The translations under genes were made by a program, and so were the position numbers. This document shows positions 1-14,430 of a stretch of 64,000 nt of DNA, in pieces. Numbering within the stretch: the first letter of the stretch is position 1; every line of letters starts with the position of its first letter. Source of the stretch: Gammaproteobacteria bacterium. Its GTDB lineage: Bacteria; Pseudomonadota; Gammaproteobacteria; Pseudomonadales; Pseudohongiellaceae. The stretch spans positions 45,584 through 109,583 of the forward strand of contig JAGYKB010000006.1 of NCBI GenBank assembly GCA_018401885.1, written 5' to 3'. Under the pieces are notes generated by a model that was given only the letters and a program-made list of their open reading frames with translations, searched no databases and was not told the DNA's origin.

Positions 1-1
1 T

Positions 2-62
2 CGGCTAGGAGCCACCGATACTGATGCGCTCATTGAGCGACGCTATAAGCGTCTTATGAGCT

Positions 63-79
<17 letters not shown>
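2..79 (+). CDS. accA: AccA C-terminal end (partial)
   Basis: The last 25 codons of a gene cut by the window start. They end in RRYKRLMSYGLSA, which matches the conserved end of the acetyl-CoA carboxylase carboxyltransferase alpha subunit (E. coli ends RRYQRLMSYGYA). AccA helps make malonyl-CoA for fatty-acid synthesis. The reading frame overlaps the start of tilS by 17 bases, and accA-tilS is the usual order in pseudomonads. Only the tail is visible, so the call rests on this motif plus synteny. Confidence 0.85.
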
Positions 80-3288
<3,209 letters not shown>

Positions 3289-3289
<1 letters not shown>

Positions 3290-4134
3290 TGGTTGCTAAA
3301 ACTGTTAGCATAGCGGGCCTGCAGGTTTCGAATGAGAAGCCCTTCACGCTATTTGCCGGAATGAACGTTCTTGAGTCGAGAGACCTTGCATTAAGGGTTG
3401 CTGAAAACTTTAAGAGTGTCACTGACAAGCTCGGGATTCCGTTTGTTTTTAAGGCATCGTTCGATAAAGCTAATCGCTCTTCCATAAGCTCTTTTAGAGG
3501 TCCGGGGTTAGAGACAGGTCTGATGTGGCTTGCGGAAATTAAAGAGACATTCGCCGTTCCAATTATTACCGATGTTCACACTGAGGATCAGGCTGCTGCT
3601 GCCGCTGAAGTCGCGGATGTGATTCAGTTGCCTGCATTTCTATCAAGGCAAACTGACCTCGTAATGGCGATGGCGAGAACCGGTGCCGCGATCAATATCA
3701 AAAAGGCACAGTTTTTAGCGCCACAAGAGATGCGTCATATATTGGCTAAATTCGAGGAGGCGGGTAACGACCGACTAATGCTGTGCGAGCGGGGGAGTAG
3801 CTTTGGTTACAATAATCTCGTGGTCGATATGCTGGGGTTTTCGGTGATGAAAAAATTTGGTTATCCGCTTCTATTCGATGCAACCCATGCACTGCAGCAA
3901 CCAGGTGGATTGCCTGATGCTGCAGGTGGCCGCCGCGCCGACGTGACATCACTGTCGCTCGCAGGCCTTTCGCAGGGTATCGCCGGACTTTTTATCGAGG
4001 CGCACCCCGATCCTTCGAGCGCGCTTTGCGATGGACCCTGCGCTTTGCGATTAGATCGTATCGAACCGTTCCTTGAGAGGATGAAGGCGCTCGATACGCT
4101 GGTAAAAGGATTTGTGCAACTCGATACCGCCTAA
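3289..4134 (+). CDS. kdsA: KDO-8-phosphate synthase KdsA
   Basis: Condenses phosphoenolpyruvate with arabinose 5-phosphate to 3-deoxy-D-manno-octulosonate 8-phosphate, the first step toward KDO for the lipopolysaccharide inner core. Family motifs include the [11 protein letters not shown] start, [12 protein letters not shown] near residue 60 and the [11 protein letters not shown] loop. The 281-residue length is typical. It is translationally coupled to pyrG through TAATG and lies before eno, the usual pseudomonad order. Confidence 0.97.
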
Positions 4135-4186
4135 TATTTCGCCGTGAGCTACGTGCAATACAATAAGTACAAAGATTACAAAGTAA

Positions 4187-5494
<1,308 letters not shown>

Positions 5495-5512
5495 GGGCTG
5501 AAGGAGTAAGAC

Positions 5513-5788
5513 GTGAAATTACTGATTGCCTTCCTGACAGTATGCCTGGGCGTTCTCCAGTACAAGCTATGGTTTGGCGACGACAGCCGCAGCGAGCTCA
5601 AAGCAGTCGAAAAGAATGTCGCGTTGCAACTCAGCACAAACGCAGCGTTGTCGGAACGCAATGAGGCACTGGAGGTCGAGGTGCTTGATCTAAAAAACGG
5701 CCTTGAGGCAGTAGAAGAGAGAGCGAGATCTGAGCTTGGGATGATTGAGGAGGGGGAAACTTTTTACCTGATTGTCCCAAATCGCTAA
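5513..5788 (+). CDS. ftsB: Cell division protein FtsB
   Basis: Small bitopic divisome protein that bridges FtsQ and FtsL. It has an N-terminal membrane segment (about residues 2-18), then a coiled coil rich in E, L, K and A, ending GETFYLIV as in E. coli FtsB. The 91 residues fit. It starts with GTG preceded by AAGGAG (spacing about 6 bases), 18 bases after eno. The eno-ftsB-ispD-ispF order supports the call. Confidence 0.92.
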   Translation: MKLLIAFLTVCLGVLQYKLWFGDDSRSELKAVEKNVALQLSTNAALSERNEALEVEVLDLKNGLEAVEERARSELGMIEEGETFYLIVPNR

Positions 5789-5966
5789 ATTTTAGCCTAA
5801 GCATCTCTCGTACCTCCCTTTAGTTTTTCTGCCTTGTCCTAATTTTTGTACTCTGTTCAGCTATTTGGCAATCAAGTAATGTCGCTCCGAGGAGATTGTC
5901 AGGGTGATAAATTGGGTCGCGGCAACAAGCCCGTACTAATCTCAGCATGTATCGAAGGACCCACGA

Positions 5967-6677
5967 ATGGCTATATGGGCAATTGTCCCAGCAGCAGGAG
6001 TCGGCAGTCGCCTTGGCGGCCCCGTTCCTAAACAGTACCTGCCACTGCTTGGTCGAACAGTAGTCGAGCGATCGATTGACTGCCTGCTTGCCTTGGCTGG
6101 CGTGACGCGCGTGGTGGTTGCGATTGGCGCTGACGATGTCTATTGGCAAAAATTACCCATGGCTCAGCATCCTCGCGTCACCGTCGTTACCGGCGGGAGC
6201 GAACGGCAGACTTCTGTGCTCAATGCCCTGCGGTCGATACTCGCCGAGGCGAATAGCGATGACTGGGTGTTAGTGCACGACGCGGTTCGCCCCTGTGTAA
6301 AAAGCGATGACATTGACAACCTAATACATCGGGTGAAAGACGATGAGGTTGGCGGGTTGTTAGCAGCCACAATGGACAATACGGTCAAGCGTGCGAAAAA
6401 GGGCGAATTATCCATCCGCGTTGCAGAGACGCTTGATCGTACGCATCTCTACAATGCATTAACTCCGCAGATGTTTCGCGTCGAAAAGCTATTCAACGCG
6501 CTAAGTGAAGCCGCTGAGCAGAATGCGCCTATCACCGACGAAGCCTCGGCCATGGAGCGTATGGGTTGGGCGCCTTTATTAGTTGAAGGGTGCAAAACGA
6601 ATATCAAAATCACCCATAGTAGCGATCTACTGCTCGCAGAGGCGATCCTCAACAATAGTCAGCAACCAAAAGGCTGA
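5967..6677 (+). CDS. ispD: 2-C-methyl-D-erythritol 4-phosphate cytidylyltransferase IspD
   Basis: Third step of the MEP isoprenoid pathway, using CTP to form CDP-methylerythritol. The nucleotide-binding start WAIVPAAGVGSRLG, the VHDAVRPC motif and the TPQMF segment are all present, and the length of 236 is standard. AAGGA sits 7 bases before the ATG. The 178-base gap after ftsB holds no convincing gene; a reverse 109-codon frame across it overlaps ispD and is a shadow. ispF follows after 6 bases, so the pair is probably co-transcribed. Confidence 0.97.
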   Translation: MAIWAIVPAAGVGSRLGGPVPKQYLPLLGRTVVERSIDCLLALAGVTRVVVAIGADDVYWQKLPMAQHPRVTVVTGGSERQTSVLNALRSILAEANSDDWVLVHDAVRPCVKSDDIDNLIHRVKDDEVGGLLAATMDNTVKRAKKGELSIRVAETLDRTHLYNALTPQMFRVEKLFNALSEAAEQNAPITDEASAMERMGWAPLLVEGCKTNIKITHSSDLLLAEAILNNSQQPKG

Positions 6678-6704
6678 AACTAAGTGGCAGAGATGAGAGA
6701 GGAT

Positions 6705-7205
6705 ATGAAAAGCAAAATTAGAGTGGGGCATGGATTCGATGTTCATCGCTTCGCGCCAGAAGCGAGCACGAATAAACCACTCATTCTGGGCGGGGTGACC
6801 CTGCCAGACGCGTTAAGCCTAGAGGCGCACTCGGATGGCGATGTAGTGTTGCATGCCCTTTGCGACGCGTTGCTAGGTGCCATCGGCGAAGGGGATATTG
6901 GTCGACATTTTCCTGATACAGACAAAAAGTTTGCGGGTGTCTCCAGTCTCATCCTTCTAGAACACGTTTATTCGCTGGTTACGGCGCGCAACTTAGCCCT
7001 ATCGAATGCCGATATCACCGTTGTTGCGCAATTACCCAAGCTCGCTCCCCACAGTGAAGCTATGTGTGTACGCATTGCTTCTTCACTTAAAGCGCCTCGC
7101 GATTGCATTAATGTCAAAGCAACGACAACAGAACAACTCGGCGCAATTGGTCGTGGGGAGGGGATTGCGTGCCATGCCGTTGTTTTACTCGAGGGGTGCG
7201 AGTGA
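6705..7205 (+). CDS. ispF: 2-C-methyl-D-erythritol 2,4-cyclodiphosphate synthase IspF
   Basis: Cyclises CDP-methylerythritol 2-phosphate in the MEP pathway; trimeric, zinc-dependent. [11 protein letters not shown] at the start carries the metal ligands (DVH), and [17 protein letters not shown] is the second signature. Two starts are possible: GTG at 6684, or the ATG at 6705 that gives the usual [10 protein letters not shown] beginning. I prefer the ATG on homology. The stop overlaps the GTG start of truD (GTGA), so the two are translationally coupled. Confidence 0.95.
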   Translation: MKSKIRVGHGFDVHRFAPEASTNKPLILGGVTLPDALSLEAHSDGDVVLHALCDALLGAIGEGDIGRHFPDTDKKFAGVSSLILLEHVYSLVTARNLALSNADITVVAQLPKLAPHSEAMCVRIASSLKAPRDCINVKATTTEQLGAIGRGEGIACHAVVLLEGCE

Positions 7206-8350
7206 GTGAGCGACGCGTGAGTAATGACCTCTTGCCGCTCGACTCGCTCGCCTACGCGCTCGGCAAGCCGGATGGTAGCGCTAGAATTAAACAAAAATTT
7301 AGCGATTTTCGCGTCGATGAGGAACTGGCATTCGCACCCACCGGAGAGGGTGATCATGTCTTCGTCCAAATCAGGAAGACCGACGCATCGACCATTGAGG
7401 TTGCAAAGCGCTTAAGTCAGGTCGCGTGCGTACGGCAAGCAGACGTCAGCTACTCAGGAATGAAAGATAGGCGGGGAGAGACCAGTCAGTGGTTTAGTGT
7501 CAAGCTCCCATCAGAAAAGGAGTCTCGACTGTCTGAGCTCGAAGATGACCAGCTCTCTATACTTGCGTTACAGCGCAATAGCCGCAAACTCAAGATTGGT
7601 AGTCATGCTCGCAATCGCTTCCACCTAAAATTACGCGACTGCGAGGGCTCAAAAGAAGAATTCGAAAGGCGGCTGAGTGCGTTGCGCGACAACGGCGTGC
7701 CAAATTATTTTGGTGCGCAGCGTTTTGGCGCTCAATTGAGTAATCTGCGACAGGTTACAGTGCTGATGCGAGAGGTTCTGGATGGCAAGATGGCGGCCGA
7801 GCGCGGTCCCCGCTTTCGGCGAGGAATGCTTTATTCTGCAGCGAGATCCTATTTATTCAATCAAGTGTTGTCAGAGCGAGTGCGCGTAGGAAATTGGCTA
7901 AATTATGTCCCTGGCGACGTTTTAAGTCTTGAGGGCAGTGGTCGCTTTTTTACGGTTGGATTCGAAGACGAGCACGGCGCTGAGTTGACCGACGAGCTTC
8001 AGCGGCGAATGGATAGTTTGGATATTCATGCAACGGGCCCGCTGCCTGGAATCATTTCGGCAAAAGATAAGTATGTAAGCTTGGGCAAAGCGGCCGATAT
8101 TGAAGAGACAGTGCTAGAAGATCTTGACTGGATGGTGGCCGGTCTCGCGGCATTCGGGCTGCAGGCAGCGCGCAGAGCGCTGCGGTTTGTGGTCTCAGAA
8201 CTGACTTGGCAGTGGGAAAACGAAGGGCCGGCAAGTAGTGCCGCGGGTGCAGCATCAACCTGCGGCAACCTTAATTTAACGTTTACCTTGCCCCGCGGAG
8301 CCTATGCAACCAGCCTGCTGCGCGAACTATGTCAACTAAGAGAGAGTTAA
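7202..8350 (+). CDS. truD: tRNA pseudouridine(13) synthase TruD
   Basis: Isomerises U13 in the D-arm of tRNA-Glu. The catalytic loop [15 protein letters not shown] matches E. coli GLKDRR, with the nucleophilic aspartate in [12 protein letters not shown] is a second TruD signature. The GTG at 7202 overlaps the ispF stop and gives 382 residues, near normal size; a further in-frame GTG lies at 7217. In most relatives surE follows, but here the next gene is pcm. Confidence 0.95.
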   Translation: MSERRVSNDLLPLDSLAYALGKPDGSARIKQKFSDFRVDEELAFAPTGEGDHVFVQIRKTDASTIEVAKRLSQVACVRQADVSYSGMKDRRGETSQWFSVKLPSEKESRLSELEDDQLSILALQRNSRKLKIGSHARNRFHLKLRDCEGSKEEFERRLSALRDNGVPNYFGAQRFGAQLSNLRQVTVLMREVLDGKMAAERGPRFRRGMLYSAARSYLFNQVLSERVRVGNWLNYVPGDVLSLEGSGRFFTVGFEDEHGAELTDELQRRMDSLDIHATGPLPGIISAKDKYVSLGKAADIEETVLEDLDWMVAGLAAFGLQAARRALRFVVSELTWQWENEGPASSAAGAASTCGNLNLTFTLPRGAYATSLLRELCQLRES

Positions 8351-8367
8351 CTGCCTAACCGATACCA

Positions 8368-9075
8368 ATGAGCGGCTGGCTCGAGACGATTAAAATGAGT
8401 TTTAGAACAGAGTCCACCCCCAATTTAAGCGGGATCGGGATGACCTCGCAGCGAACGCGTGAGCGTCTCCTAGGCAGACTGATGGATCAGGGTATTACCA
8501 GTATGGAAGTGCTCGATGTGATCCGCTCGACCCCCAGGCATATTTTCCTGGACGAGGCTTTGTCGCACAGGGCTTATGAAGATGTCGCGCTCCCCATAGG
8601 ATTCAATCAAACTATTTCACAGCCCTATATTGTCGCCCGGATGACGGAGATCGCTTTTCTCTCGGGACCACTGACTAACGTCCTTGAGATTGGCACCGGC
8701 TGCGGCTATCAAACGTCCATTCTCGCGCGCCTCGCTAAGCGGGTGACAACGGTCGAACGGATTAAACCACTGCTCGATAAAGCACGGAAAAATTTGCGTC
8801 TTTTAGGGCTTCGAAACATCGATTTTCGTCACGGCGACGGGAGTCTTGGGTTTAAGCGCAGTGGGCCCTTCGATGCCATCATAACAACGGCAGCGCCCCA
8901 GCAGATTCCTCACGAATTACTCTTTCAGCTCAACGACGGTGGTCGGTTAATTATTCCCGTCGGCGGCGATGTTCAGCAGCTGCAGTTAATCACCCGTCGC
9001 GGTGAGGATTTTCAATGTGACAAACTAGAAGACGTCAAATTTGTCCCATTGCTTGTGGGTCAGGTTCAAAACTGA
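8368..9075 (+). CDS. pcm: Protein-L-isoaspartate O-methyltransferase Pcm
   Basis: Repairs isoaspartyl residues in aged proteins by S-adenosylmethionine-dependent methylation. Motifs are VIRSTPRHIFLDE, ALPIGFNQTISQPYIVA and the SAM-binding VLEIGTGCGYQTSILA. At 235 residues it is about 25 longer than E. coli Pcm, from an N-terminal extension; starting at the Met near residue 10 or 25 would remove most of it. Its stop overlaps the next ATG (TGATG). The usual upstream partner surE is missing. Confidence 0.95.
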   Translation: MSGWLETIKMSFRTESTPNLSGIGMTSQRTRERLLGRLMDQGITSMEVLDVIRSTPRHIFLDEALSHRAYEDVALPIGFNQTISQPYIVARMTEIAFLSGPLTNVLEIGTGCGYQTSILARLAKRVTTVERIKPLLDKARKNLRLLGLRNIDFRHGDGSLGFKRSGPFDAIITTAAPQQIPHELLFQLNDGGRLIIPVGGDVQQLQLITRRGEDFQCDKLEDVKFVPLLVGQVQN

Positions 9076-10043
9076 TGGATAAGTCTTCTGCTCAGGAGGG
9101 ACTCAGTAACCTCCAGCGAGCGACGGTGTTCGCTAAAGGGCTAGTGATGGGGGTTAGTGACTCTGTTCCGGGTGTTTCGGGAGGCACTATTGCGCTTATT
9201 GTGGGTATTTACGAACGACTTATCCGAGCGATAAGTGCGTTCGATTTGATCGCGCTGCGGCTGCTAATGAGGAGAGAGTTGCTGCAGGTATGGCGCCATA
9301 TCGACGGCGCGTTCCTGTTACCACTCGCGCTTGGCATGGGATGCGGTCTTTTGCTGTCCGCCAACACCGTTCTCTATGCCCTCGAACATGTGCCAATTTT
9401 TGTAGGTAGTTTTTTTATAGGCTTGGTTTTAGCTGCGATGCTTCTCTTGCGCAGCGAATTCACGCTTAGGCATTCTCCGTATCTATTGCTCGGGGCAGGC
9501 TTGGTCGGGGCGCTGGGGTGGTTGCAACCAAGCTCAGAGCCGCTGACCAGCCTTGGTTTGTTTGTCGCCGGTGCAGTCGCAATTAGTGCGATGTTACTGC
9601 CGGGTCTATCAGGCGCGTTTATACTAATATTGTTGGGTGCCTATGAGACCATGCTCACCGCGCTGGTAACTCTCGACATTGGCACAATTGCTGTTTTCTC
9701 AGCGGGCTGCATAGTCGGTCTGATGGTGTTCTCTCGGGTGTTGAGAGGCTTGCTCAGTCGTTTCCATAGTGAAGCTTACAGCGTTATCGGTGGATTGTTG
9801 TTAGGTTCTTTAGCATCGATATGGCCTTGGCGAGTGCCGGTTACCTCGGCAAGCATTGAAGGCGATGATCCTATGATGCGATTGGCTCTGCCGTCTGAGT
9901 ATGCGACGAGCCTCGGGGTTGAAGCACACACATGGATTGCACTCGGTTTTGTCGGCGCCGGTTTGGCTTGCGTCTTAGGTCTCAACCGGCTATTCAACTC
10001 AAGAAACTCTGCGAGAGGAATTTCATCGGCGCAGCAAGAGTGA
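9075..10043 (+). CDS. DUF368 membrane protein, candidate undecaprenyl-phosphate translocase
   Basis: A polytopic inner-membrane protein with 8-9 predicted hydrophobic segments and the internally repeated family signatures SDSVPGVSGGTIAL (about residues 28-41) and LLPGLSGAFILILLGAYE. DUF368 proteins (PopT-type) have been implicated in recycling the C55 lipid carrier across the membrane; that function is from family knowledge and not shown here. It is translationally coupled to pcm and precedes nlpD, so a cell-envelope role fits. It occupies a position between pcm and nlpD that E. coli does not have. Confidence 0.85.
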   Translation: MDKSSAQEGLSNLQRATVFAKGLVMGVSDSVPGVSGGTIALIVGIYERLIRAISAFDLIALRLLMRRELLQVWRHIDGAFLLPLALGMGCGLLLSANTVLYALEHVPIFVGSFFIGLVLAAMLLLRSEFTLRHSPYLLLGAGLVGALGWLQPSSEPLTSLGLFVAGAVAISAMLLPGLSGAFILILLGAYETMLTALVTLDIGTIAVFSAGCIVGLMVFSRVLRGLLSRFHSEAYSVIGGLLLGSLASIWPWRVPVTSASIEGDDPMMRLALPSEYATSLGVEAHTWIALGFVGAGLACVLGLNRLFNSRNSARGISSAQQE

Positions 10044-10078
10044 TGACCGGAAAAAGTTTTATGGGAGGGTTCAGTTTC

Positions 10079-11023
10079 ATGCGAATTTACCAAGCTGCGA
10101 TTCTCACGCTAGTAGCAACGGTAGGCGGGTGCAGGAGCTATGAAGCACCGATTGCCGATCAAGGTGATCGCCAGGTTGTAACGCCGCCGCTCGTTGTTAC
10201 GACATCGACACCGGATAGTCAGTTGCGTGTGCCCGCAAATGCGCCCGTTATTGTGAATTCTGACGGTTCTGCTTCCATTGCTCGTCAATCTAGGCAGCCA
10301 GCGGCGGTGACTGTGAGCGAGCCAGTTCGACGAGTGGGCGGTCTCACAGAGACACGGACATTCCCCTCAGGTGCGCGCACTCATCGAGTACGCGAGGGTG
10401 ATTCGCTCTACTCGATAGCGTTTCAATACGACCTCGATGTTAGGGCGTTGGCACTCGCCAATAGCCTGCGCGCACCCTACACGATTTTCGTTGGACAAGA
10501 ATTGACCCTAGATTTGAATGCGCCTGCGGCAAGAGCCGCGTCCCCCTCGATTGCAATAGGCACGCCCGTTCGTAACAACGGTGTGGCCCAAGCACAGGCT
10601 GGTACGCCGGCTCGTGGTGGCGTGCTACGCCGTTCCATCGGAGGTGGGTCACAAGCGGTCACGTGGCAATGGCCAGCTGAGAGCACACGCCTGCTGCGAA
10701 GCTTTGGCTCCGGCGATGCGCGTGGGATAGATATCGCAGTTCGCCGCGGCGACCCAGTGCTTGCGGCTGCTGACGGCGAGGTTGTTTACTCGGGACGCGG
10801 AGTGCAGGGAAGTGGCGATCTAATTATCTTACGGCATAACGATCGCTACCTAAGCGCCTATGCGCACAACAGCGTTATGCTTGTGACCGAAGGTGAGCGA
10901 GTGAAAGCTGGGGACAAAATTGCCGAGGCTGGTACGAATCTATCGGGAGACCCGCTGCTACATTTTGAAATTCGTGAAGACGGAAAATCAATTGACCCAG
11001 TTGGCTTGTTGCCGCGGCGTTAA
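10079..11023 (+). CDS. nlpD: Murein hydrolase activator NlpD (lipoprotein, LysM + degenerate LytM)
   Basis: Outer-membrane lipoprotein that activates the amidase AmiC at the division site. The ATG at 10079 has GGGAGGG 9 bases upstream and gives a signal peptide ending in the lipobox VGGC. A LysM domain (THRVREGDSLYSIAFQYDL) lies near residues 95-140 and an M23/LytM domain covers the last 110 residues. Catalytic histidines are lost (GIDIAV without the leading His; LLHFEIR in place of HxH), as expected of an activator rather than a hydrolase. rpoS, usually next, is absent. Confidence 0.92.
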   Translation: MRIYQAAILTLVATVGGCRSYEAPIADQGDRQVVTPPLVVTTSTPDSQLRVPANAPVIVNSDGSASIARQSRQPAAVTVSEPVRRVGGLTETRTFPSGARTHRVREGDSLYSIAFQYDLDVRALALANSLRAPYTIFVGQELTLDLNAPAARAASPSIAIGTPVRNNGVAQAQAGTPARGGVLRRSIGGGSQAVTWQWPAESTRLLRSFGSGDARGIDIAVRRGDPVLAAADGEVVYSGRGVQGSGDLIILRHNDRYLSAYAHNSVMLVTEGERVKAGDKIAEAGTNLSGDPLLHFEIREDGKSIDPVGLLPRR

Positions 11024-11037
11024 TGCCGCAGGCTTTT
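11011..11037 (+). terminator. Probable intrinsic terminator after nlpD
   Basis: GCCGCGGC pairs with GCCGC-A-GGC (one bulged A) around a 6-base loop that contains the nlpD stop codon, followed by TTTT. Eight base pairs and a short U-run make a reasonable weak terminator, placed between the convergent nlpD and fdxA genes. Confidence 0.55.
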
Positions 11038-11048
11038 AGCGCTCGATG

Positions 11049-11372
11049 CTAGCGTTCGAGATACTGGAGTTTGTTTTCTACGTCAGTGAACTCTTCGGCC
11101 TCTGGTAACGCGTCTTTTTTCTCAGTGATATTTGGCCATATCTCCGCGAGTTCCGCATTTAGGGCTAAAAATTGCTGCTGATTCTCAGGAAGTTCGTCCT
11201 CGGCGAAAATCGCGTCTACTGGGCATTCGGGTTCGCAAAGCGCGCAATCGATGCACTCGTCTGGGTGAATTACCAAGAAGTTAGGGCCTTCGTAGAAGCA
11301 ATCTACAGGGCACACCTCAACACAATCTGTATGCTTACAACGAATACAATTGTCTCCAACTACGAATGTCAT
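11049..11372 (-). CDS. fdxA: 7Fe ferredoxin FdxA
   Basis: Electron carrier with one [3Fe-4S] and one [4Fe-4S] cluster, of the Azotobacter ferredoxin I type. The first cysteine set reads [17 protein letters not shown] (residues about 9-25) and the second [12 protein letters not shown], followed by the C-terminal acidic extension of the family. The 107-residue length is standard. It lies convergent to nlpD and downstream of mutS on the same strand. nlpD-rpoS-fdxA-mutS is the pseudomonad order, so its position marks where rpoS would be. Confidence 0.95.
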   Translation of the reverse strand: MTFVVGDNCIRCKHTDCVEVCPVDCFYEGPNFLVIHPDECIDCALCEPECPVDAIFAEDELPENQQQFLALNAELAEIWPNITEKKDALPEAEEFTDVENKLQYLER

Positions 11373-11598
11373 GTTATCTCCGCACTTTTCCCGGTGACAC
11401 GCAGTTTAACCTTGCGCGGCACTCTCTGACCTAAAATTTAACGCCGAGGCTCTCGTCTGTCGCCTAAATTAGAATGTCTGTCGACATCGCTATTGGGTTC
11501 TCTAACTCTCACGCCCAAAGGCGCGAAGCAGGCGACGAATTCTAGCAGTTTTTTTCGTTTCTGACTCGGCTTTTCCCTCACGTACCCAGGCGTTGAGT
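11373..11598. other. fdxA-mutS intergenic region, no gene seen
   Basis: 226 bases between the fdxA start and the mutS stop (both reverse). The fdxA promoter should lie here. I see no convincing small gene, RNA or strong hairpin with a U-run. Confidence 0.4.
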
Positions 11599-14238
11599 CT
11601 AGCCAAGCTTTGCTTTCAATGCATACAGCAACTCCAGCGCTTCTTTGGCAGTGATTTCATCTGGGTTTACGCGCTCGAGCGTCTCGATGACAGGATGTGG
11701 TCCCTCGGCAAAAAGTTCGCTTTGATAGGGCGCGCTGCCCGATGTTTTTTGCACGCTGTTGAGCGTCGCGCTCGCCACCGCTTGACTCGTCGATTCTGTC
11801 GCAAGGCTTTCGGCTTCGAGCTGAGCCAACTTACCGCGTGCACTGTCGATAACCGCGGCAGGAATGCCCGCGAGTTGTGCAACCTGTAAGCCGTAACTCT
11901 GATTGGCGGGCCCGGGTTTGACAGAGTGCATAAATACAATCCCGCTCTCGTGCTCGACTGCGTCGAGATGCACGTTGACTATGCTGTCGAAATCATCGGG
12001 CAGGCTCGTGAGTTCGAAGTAGTGTGTCGCGAAAAGCGTGTAGGCATTAAGTCGCTGAGCGATGTAGACCGCGGCAGACCAGGCGAGGGAGAGGCCATCG
12101 AAGGTGCTGGTACCGCGCCCAACCTCGTCCATGAGCACGAGGCTGTCTTTGGTTGCATTGTGTAAAATGTTCGCTGTTTCGGTCATCTCAACCATGAAAG
12201 TCGAGCGACCGCCGGCGAGATCGTCTGCCGAGCCAATACGCGTGAAGATGCGATCGATAGGTCCAAGCTTGACTTGTCTGGCGGGAACGAAGCTACCGCA
12301 CAGCGCGAGTAAAACAATTAGCGCAGTTTGGCGCATATAGGTCGATTTACCGCCCATGTTTGGTCCGGTAATAATGAGCATTTTGCGCTCGCGATTAAGG
12401 ATTAAGTCATTGGCTACGAAGCTGCTTTCACTTACGCTTTCGACGACAGGATGGCGTCCTGCTTCTATCTCGATGCCTGGTTCTGAAGTCAGCTCGGGCT
12501 TGCAAAAATCGAGGTTCGTGGCTCGCTCGGCGAAACAGGTAAGAACATCTAATTGGGCAAGAGCTTCGGCGCTTGTTTGCAATGCTGCAAGGTCTACGGC
12601 GAGCGTGTCGAGGAGGTCATCGTACAGTGCTTTTTCGCGGCTTAGGGATTTGCTTCGAGCGCTCAACACTTTATCCTCAAATTCTTTTAATTCGGGAGTG
12701 ATGAATCGTTCGGCGTTTTTCAGCGTTTGTCGGCGAATATAGTCAGCCGGCATCGCGACGCCTGCCTGGCCTTTACTGATTTCAATATAGTAGCCATGCA
12801 CACGGTTATAGCCGACCTTAAGCGTTGTGATGCCGGTGCGTGCTTTTTCTTTTGTCTCTAAATCGATTAAAAACTGACCGGCGTTGCTGCTTAGGTTGCG
12901 CAACTCATCGAGCTCAGAATCGAAGCCGCTTTTGATTACACCGCCCTCGCGTATAACCACCGGCGGATCCTCCTCAAGCGCGTGAGTTAGCAGCGCATAT
13001 TGGTTTGGAAACTCTGCGATGCTTGCCGCAAGTTCGGCAAGCGTATCACTCTCTGTAGCTGCGAGTTTGCTTTGCAGTGCTGGCAATTGGCCCAAACCGT
13101 CGCGAAGCTTTGCAAGGTCTCGAGGACGCGCTGACCGAAGACCAAGACGCGCGAGTATTCTTTCGAGGTCACCAATGCTGCTCAGCAGTTCCGCTATGGT
13201 CTCGAAGTGGTAATTGCGCATCAGCTCTGCGACACGGTTCTGCCTAGTCTTAAGGAGCGTAAGATCTCGCAGGGGACGATTGACCCAGCGCGACAGCAAC
13301 CGTCGCCCCATTGCAGTCGAGGTTGTATCGATAACGGAGAGCAGCGTGTTGTCGCGTCCGCCCGAAAGATTGATATCGAGCTCTAGATTACGTCTGCTTG
13401 CGGCATCGAGAATGACGCTGTCCTCAAGCTGCTCGACGCTCAGTCCCTGAATGTGTGGTAGCTCTGTGCGCTGTGTGTCCCTCGCGTACTGTAAGAGGCA
13501 ACCAGCCGCTTGCAGCGCTATGTGCAGATGTTCGCAACCAAAGGCGCTTAGATCTCGGGTTTTAAAATGGCTGATGAGCGCTCGACGCGCATTGTCGAGT
13601 TCGAATTCCCACACGGGGCGCTTCCGTTTTGCGGGATGCCGAACAGTCTCCATCGCCGGCTCTAGCTCTTCTTGGAAAAGAATTTCGGCAGGCCGGATGC
13701 GTTCGATTTCTGCCCGCAGCGCTTCAAGGCCGAATACCTCGCTTAGTACGAATCGACCGCTGCTTATATTCATCGACGCGATACCGAATGTTGTGCTGGC
13801 ATCGATTTCGTTCACGTTTGACTTGACCGAGAGACAGAGCAACGAGTTGTCCGTGCTCTCGTCGAGGAGCGCTTCGTCACTCACGGTGCCGGGGGTAATT
13901 ACCCGCACTACTTTGCGTTCAACGGGGCCCTTACTGGTGGCTGGGTCGCCTATCTGCTCGCCGATGGCTACCGAGACACCTGCGGCTACGAGCTTCGCTA
14001 AATAGCGATCGGCGGCGTGAAATGGGATGCCGCACATGGGTATTGGCTGGCCACCAGATTTACCCCGCGCCGTGAGGGTAATGTCGAGAATTCGCGATGC
14101 TATTTTCGCGTCTTCGTAGAAGAGTTCGTAGAAATCTCCCATGCGATAAAACAAGAGGCCCTCGGGGTGCTGCGCTTTGATGCTGAGGTATTGCTGCATC
14201 ATCGGTGTGTGAGTGCTTGAGTGGTTGACTATGGTCAA
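11599..14238 (-). CDS. mutS: DNA mismatch repair protein MutS
   Basis: Recognises mismatches and small loops and starts methyl-directed repair. The N-terminal mismatch-reading loop [11 protein letters not shown] holds the conserved Phe-x-Glu. [21 protein letters not shown] is the connector region, and the ATPase has Walker [10 protein letters not shown], Walker [17 protein letters not shown] and the [11 protein letters not shown] loop. At 879 residues it is near the E. coli 853. It is transcribed away from pncC-recA. Several long frames on the opposite strand here are shadows. Confidence 0.98.
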   Translation of the reverse strand: MTIVNHSSTHTPMMQQYLSIKAQHPEGLLFYRMGDFYELFYEDAKIASRILDITLTARGKSGGQPIPMCGIPFHAADRYLAKLVAAGVSVAIGEQIGDPATSKGPVERKVVRVITPGTVSDEALLDESTDNSLLCLSVKSNVNEIDASTTFGIASMNISSGRFVLSEVFGLEALRAEIERIRPAEILFQEELEPAMETVRHPAKRKRPVWEFELDNARRALISHFKTRDLSAFGCEHLHIALQAAGCLLQYARDTQRTELPHIQGLSVEQLEDSVILDAASRRNLELDINLSGGRDNTLLSVIDTTSTAMGRRLLSRWVNRPLRDLTLLKTRQNRVAELMRNYHFETIAELLSSIGDLERILARLGLRSARPRDLAKLRDGLGQLPALQSKLAATESDTLAELAASIAEFPNQYALLTHALEEDPPVVIREGGVIKSGFDSELDELRNLSSNAGQFLIDLETKEKARTGITTLKVGYNRVHGYYIEISKGQAGVAMPADYIRRQTLKNAERFITPELKEFEDKVLSARSKSLSREKALYDDLLDTLAVDLAALQTSAEALAQLDVLTCFAERATNLDFCKPELTSEPGIEIEAGRHPVVESVSESSFVANDLILNRERKMLIITGPNMGGKSTYMRQTALIVLLALCGSFVPARQVKLGPIDRIFTRIGSADDLAGGRSTFMVEMTETANILHNATKDSLVLMDEVGRGTSTFDGLSLAWSAAVYIAQRLNAYTLFATHYFELTSLPDDFDSIVNVHLDAVEHESGIVFMHSVKPGPANQSYGLQVAQLAGIPAAVIDSARGKLAQLEAESLATESTSQAVASATLNSVQKTSGSAPYQSELFAEGPHPVIETLERVNPDEITAKEALELLYALKAKLG

Positions 14239-14430
14239 GTGAATAAGGCCCTGCAGATGTTTGGTGTTTAACTCGTATTCTTAGCTTTCGTCGATCTGAT
14301 TCACTTGTCAGGTAGACAGGCTAGCGAGGTGTGACTAGTTTTGACGTAGCGATTTAGTTAGAAGACTAGCAGATTGTCGTAGTTGGAAACAGCACTCGAG
14401 ACGCGGCGCAAGCTAGAGTAAACTGCGACT

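Noticed and set aside
5820..6149. 109-codon reverse frame between ftsB and ispD
   Set aside because: It runs through the ispD nucleotide-binding region and has no ribosome site or recognisable motif.
13451..14005. 184-codon forward frame inside mutS
   Set aside because: Antisense to conserved MutS domains; Arg/Ser-rich composition is typical of shadows.
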